Assembly (NCBI GenBank): GCA_018366035.1
Contig: JAGZIW010000020.1
Coordinates: forward strand, 1-18,565
Direction of reading: 5' to 3'
Origin: Butyricicoccus pullicaecorum
GTDB taxonomy: Bacteria; Bacillota; Clostridia; Oscillospirales; Butyricicoccaceae
Length of the DNA: 18,565 bases
Under the pieces are notes generated by a model. The model saw nothing but the letters and a program-made list of their open reading frames with translations, did not search any database and was not told the origin of the DNA. Below are positions 16,310 through 18,565 of the stretch, one piece after another; position 1 is the stretch's first letter; each line of letters opens with the position of its first letter. The position numbers and the translations under genes were made by a program.

Positions 16310-16346
16310 CGCGGCAATTTTCATGTTCGAAAAGGGATTTGCCGCG
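16310..16346 (+). promoter_or_regulatory. Leader hairpin upstream of rpe
   Basis: CGCGGCAA (16310-16317) pairs perfectly with TTGCCGCG (16339-16346) around a 21-base loop. It lies between the promoter and the GAAGGAG ribosome site of rpe, without a T-run. The loop contains the ATG (16323) of a possible 18-codon ORF. Confidence 0.5.
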
Positions 16347-16379
16347 GGACACAAACACGAAGGAGTGTATGATAAATGA
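16323..16379 (+). CDS. Possible 18-codon leader ORF overlapping the rpe start
   Basis: ATG at 16323 opens a frame reading MFEKGFAAGHKHEGVYDK. It stops at TGA 16377-16379, which shares bases with the rpe ATG (ATGA overlap). No ribosome site is visible before this ATG, and the start lies in a hairpin loop. The arrangement is suggestive of translational coupling but may be coincidence. I rate it unlikely to be a stable protein. Confidence 0.2.
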   Translation: MFEKGFAAGHKHEGVYDK

Positions 16380-17059
16380 AAATCAAGCTTTCACCATCTA
16401 TTCTGTCGGCGGATTTTGCAAACCTTGCACGCGATGTGGAAATCGCAGTCCGTGCCGGTGCGGAATATGTACACGTTGATGTGATGGACGGGCATTTTGT
16501 GCCCAATTTGACCATTGGTGCTCCGGTGGTCAAGGCATTGCGGGCGGCAACCGATGCCGTGTTAGATGTACATTTGATGATTACAGATCCGGACCAGTAT
16601 CTCGATGACTTTATTGTGGCAGGCGCAGATATCATTACGGTGCATTGTGAGGCAAATGGCGATACGAAAGCACAGCTGCAAAAAATCCGCGCAGCAGGCA
16701 AAAAGGCGGCTTGTGTCATCAAGCCCAAGACACCGGTGCAGACGGCAATCGAACTTTTGCCCTACTGTGATATGGTCCTCCTTATGACCGTAGAGCCGGG
16801 ATTCGGGGGTCAGGGATTCATTCCCGAGTGTATGGACAAGATTCGCGCTGTACGTCAGGCGATTTCAGAGGGCGGTTATGCGTGTGAACTGGAAATCGAC
16901 GGCGGCGTCAAGCAGAGCAACGTAGCAGACTGCATTGCGGCGGGAGCAGACGTTATTGTGGCAGGCTCGGCTGTCTTTGGCGGCGATATTACGGCGAATG
17001 TGCAGGGCTTTCTGGACAAGTTTGCAGAAGGCGTACAACAGGCAGGCTGGACAAAGTAA
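16376..17059 (+). CDS. rpe: Ribulose-phosphate 3-epimerase
   Basis: A 227-residue TIM-barrel enzyme that interconverts D-ribulose 5-phosphate and D-xylulose 5-phosphate in the pentose phosphate pathway. The length is normal. Signatures: LSPSILSADFANL at 5-17 (Ser7), VHVDVMDGHFVPNLTIG at 32-48 (metal ligands His33 and Asp35), VHLMI at 65-69 (His66), MTVEPGFGGQGFI at 137-149 (phosphate-binding glycines) and LEIDGGV at 172-178 (Asp175, the second catalytic acid), then AGSAVFGG. All expected active-site residues are present. GAAGGAG lies about 10 bases before the ATG. Allulose-6-phosphate epimerases are close relatives, but the PNLTIG and GFGGQGFI forms favour Rpe. It is divergent from purL and apparently monocistronic. 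Confidence 0.94.
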   Translation: MKIKLSPSILSADFANLARDVEIAVRAGAEYVHVDVMDGHFVPNLTIGAPVVKALRAATDAVLDVHLMITDPDQYLDDFIVAGADIITVHCEANGDTKAQLQKIRAAGKKAACVIKPKTPVQTAIELLPYCDMVLLMTVEPGFGGQGFIPECMDKIRAVRQAISEGGYACELEIDGGVKQSNVADCIAAGADVIVAGSAVFGGDITANVQGFLDKFAEGVQQAGWTK

Positions 17060-17139
17060 AAAAGACGAACCGCTCTGGTTCGCCGCAGATCAAAAACTGT
17101 ACTTTGGTTGGCAAGTCCAACCGGATTTGGAAAAAATAT

Positions 17140-17173
17140 GCCAGAAATCGCGCGTTTATGCGCGGTTTCTGGC
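17140..17173. terminator. Bidirectional terminator between rpe and the hydrolase/YbjQ pair
   Basis: A 14-bp stem (17140-17153 with 17160-17173, one T-G pair) closes a GTTTAT loop. The plus-strand tail is TTTGTTGTG. The minus-strand tail is ATATTTTTTCC, so it probably ends the minus-strand pair as well as rpe. Two smaller stems precede it at 17067-17084 and 17106-17122. Confidence 0.8.
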
Positions 17174-17225
17174 TTTGTTGTGTGTAGAAAAATCACGTCC
17201 GTGGAACAAGCGGGCCTTTTTTCGC

Positions 17226-17537
17226 TTATAAAAATTTGACCGCCGTTCCGTAGGCGAGGATTTCAGCCGCTCCCTGCGTGATTTCAGACGAACTGTAACG
17301 CATACCAATCACTGCGTCCGCGCCGAGACGCTCGGCGTCCTGAATCATGCGGTCGGTTGCGATACGACGGGTTTCGTCCATCAGCTCGGTGTATTCATAC
17401 ATTTCGCCGCCTACGAGGTTTTTGAGACCTGCCATAAAGTCACGCCCAAAATTTTTGCACTGCACGGTACTGCCGCGCACCATTCCCAGCACGGTGAATT
17501 TCTGCTCAGGTAAGGTTTCAATCGTTGTCAGCAGCAT
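17226..17537 (-). CDS. YbjQ/UPF0145 family protein (putative heavy-metal-binding domain)
   Basis: A 103-residue protein covering a whole UPF0145 (YbjQ) domain. Family marks are FTVLGMVRGSTVQCKN near the start, then the central MYEYTELMDETRRIATDRMI, and GADAVIGMRYSSSEI followed by ILAYGTAVKF at the end. The family is named a putative heavy-metal-binding domain from fold considerations; a physiological role is not settled. It is the downstream partner of the alpha/beta hydrolase gene: its ATG lies 20 bases inside that gene, with AGGAGG just upstream, so the two are surely co-transcribed and perhaps translationally coupled. Confidence 0.9.
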   Translation of the reverse strand: MLLTTIETLPEQKFTVLGMVRGSTVQCKNFGRDFMAGLKNLVGGEMYEYTELMDETRRIATDRMIQDAERLGADAVIGMRYSSSEITQGAAEILAYGTAVKFL

Positions 17538-18507
17538 GATCGGTTTCCTCCTTTTGATGGGGTTGTTCGGTCTGTGTTAGATGCTTTTCCAGCCATCGGG
17601 AGATGTCCCCAAAGACATCGAGCCGGTTGGTTTCATTCAGGATTTCGTGTCGTCCGTCTTTATAAAAAATGATATCGAGATCCTTCTGCCCTGCGGCGCG
17701 ATAGAGCTTTGCCACGCGGCGCACTCCGTCTCCGTATCCGCCCACGGGATCGCGGTCACCGGAAATGAGCAAAAGCGGGAGGGAATGCGGTGTGTTGCGG
17801 AAGCACCGGCTATGGTTGGCGCGTTCTACCAGCGTGAACAGGTCTCGGAAACCGGCGGCTGTGAAAATAAAATTGCATTTGGCGTCGGACTGGAACATCT
17901 GTACAACATTGGGGTCACGGCTGAGCCAGTCAAAGGTAGAATGTGGCTCAGGAATCTTGCGGTTGTAATTTTTGAACGCCAGATTGGACAGAAACGAGGA
18001 ACGGTAGGTCATGCCCTTGGAATGGGCAACCGAGTTTGCTACGCGCACACCTGTGCGTGCAAGCGGGTTAGGGCCTGCCGTGCCGCTTAAAATACAGCCG
18101 CTCAGGCGATCCCCGCAGCTTGTGAGATAGATTCTCGTAATCAGTGAGCCCATGGAGTGTCCCAGCACAAAATAGGGAAGGTCTGGATAGCGCGTCTGCA
18201 TGATATCGGTGAGTTTCTGCATATCCTGAATCAGAAAATTCCACCCGTCCCGCACCGAGAAAAAGCCCAGTTCATTGGTGCGCGGGGCAGAGGCACCATG
18301 ACCAATATGGTCATTGCCGCAAACGATAAATCCGAGTGAGCATAGATATTTGGCAAACATGGTATAGCGCGAAAAATATTCACACATGCCATGGGAAATC
18401 TGGACGATGCCGCGCAGTTCGACGCCCTCAGGGGTCAAGATATAGTAGGTCACATTGGAGCGGCCGTTGGAGCTTTTGAAAATATTTTGCGTACACCTAA
18501 TATCCAT
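17518..18507 (-). CDS. Alpha/beta hydrolase, monoacylglycerol lipase/lysophospholipase-like
   Basis: A 329-residue serine hydrolase of the Hydrolase_4 (monoacylglycerol lipase, PldB-like) group, likely cytoplasmic because no signal peptide is seen. Order: N-terminal beta sheet, oxyanion-loop motif QISHGMCEYFSRY at 36-48, GNDHIGHGAS at 64-73, nucleophile elbow LGHSMGS with Ser118, a lid-like insert (about 145-235), the acid in LLLISGDRDPVGG (Asp251 or Asp253), and His287 in KDGRHEILNE. All parts of the triad are present. The last 15-20 residues are polar and overlap the YbjQ gene. An AAGGA lies about 10 bases before the ATG; another nearby ATG is out of frame. The substrate is probably an acylglycerol or other lipid ester, by family only. 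The promoter lies at or beyond the window edge. Confidence 0.9.
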   Translation of the reverse strand: MDIRCTQNIFKSSNGRSNVTYYILTPEGVELRGIVQISHGMCEYFSRYTMFAKYLCSLGFIVCGNDHIGHGASAPRTNELGFFSVRDGWNFLIQDMQKLTDIMQTRYPDLPYFVLGHSMGSLITRIYLTSCGDRLSGCILSGTAGPNPLARTGVRVANSVAHSKGMTYRSSFLSNLAFKNYNRKIPEPHSTFDWLSRDPNVVQMFQSDAKCNFIFTAAGFRDLFTLVERANHSRCFRNTPHSLPLLLISGDRDPVGGYGDGVRRVAKLYRAAGQKDLDIIFYKDGRHEILNETNRLDVFGDISRWLEKHLTQTEQPHQKEETDHAADND

Positions 18508-18565
18508 TGTGATCCATTCCTTTGGTTTTGAAAAATGCGGATATACAATGTCCGTATTCTTATCA

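Noticed and set aside
16258..16479. A 73-codon frame overlapping the start of rpe
   Set aside because: It starts within the rpe promoter -10 region, has no ribosome site and runs out of frame into a well-supported rpe.

Overview
The window looks like an ordinary chromosomal segment of a low-to-mid GC Gram-positive anaerobe, most likely a Clostridia member of the Oscillospirales (Ruminococcaceae/Butyricicoccaceae-like). This is inferred from a lipoprotein-type sugar-binding protein, a single-chain 1242-residue FGAM synthase, DUF1846 and DUF3783 proteins, strong AGGAGG-like ribosome sites, sigma-A promoters with 16-17 bp spacers, and a secreted protein with a C/H-rich motif seen in Firmicutes surface proteins. 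I see no tRNA, rRNA, CRISPR array, insertion sequence, phage gene or obvious island boundary.

Layout, left to right. (1) 1-227 is the 5' end of a secreted C/H-rich protein, minus strand, with a near-perfect sigma-A promoter. (2) 400-1998 is a mannitol-dehydrogenase-family oxidoreductase, minus strand. (3) 2170-3954 is an ABC-F ATPase of the Uup/YfmR architecture, divergent from it. (4) 4022-5626 is a methyl-accepting chemotaxis protein and 5743-7230 a DUF1846 protein, both minus and possibly one transcript. (5) A gap of about 800 bp has no convincing gene and leads into (6) a three-gene sugar ABC importer on the plus strand: binding lipoprotein 8040-9053, double ATPase 9250-10755, permease 10748-11740. 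A strong internal terminator follows the first gene. (7) 11810-12205 is a DUF3783 protein, minus strand. (8) 12323-16051 is purL, minus strand, divergent from (9) rpe at 16376-17059. (10) 17226-18507 is a minus-strand pair: an alpha/beta hydrolase overlapping a YbjQ/UPF0145 protein.

The genes are mostly independent housekeeping and transport units. The importer brings in a monosaccharide of unknown identity (the binding protein is ribose/allose type) but has no kinase or regulator beside it. Purine synthesis (purL) and the pentose phosphate pathway (rpe) share a divergent control region, and both pathways bear on PRPP. Almost every unit ends in a recognisable hairpin terminator, several of them shared by convergent genes.

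I did not find a clearly new multi-gene system. The observations most worth checking are an Asp where the mannitol-dehydrogenase family normally has a catalytic His, a possible 18-codon leader ORF overlapping the rpe start by ATGA, alternative RNA structures ahead of the importer ATPase, and the large non-coding stretch ahead of the importer.
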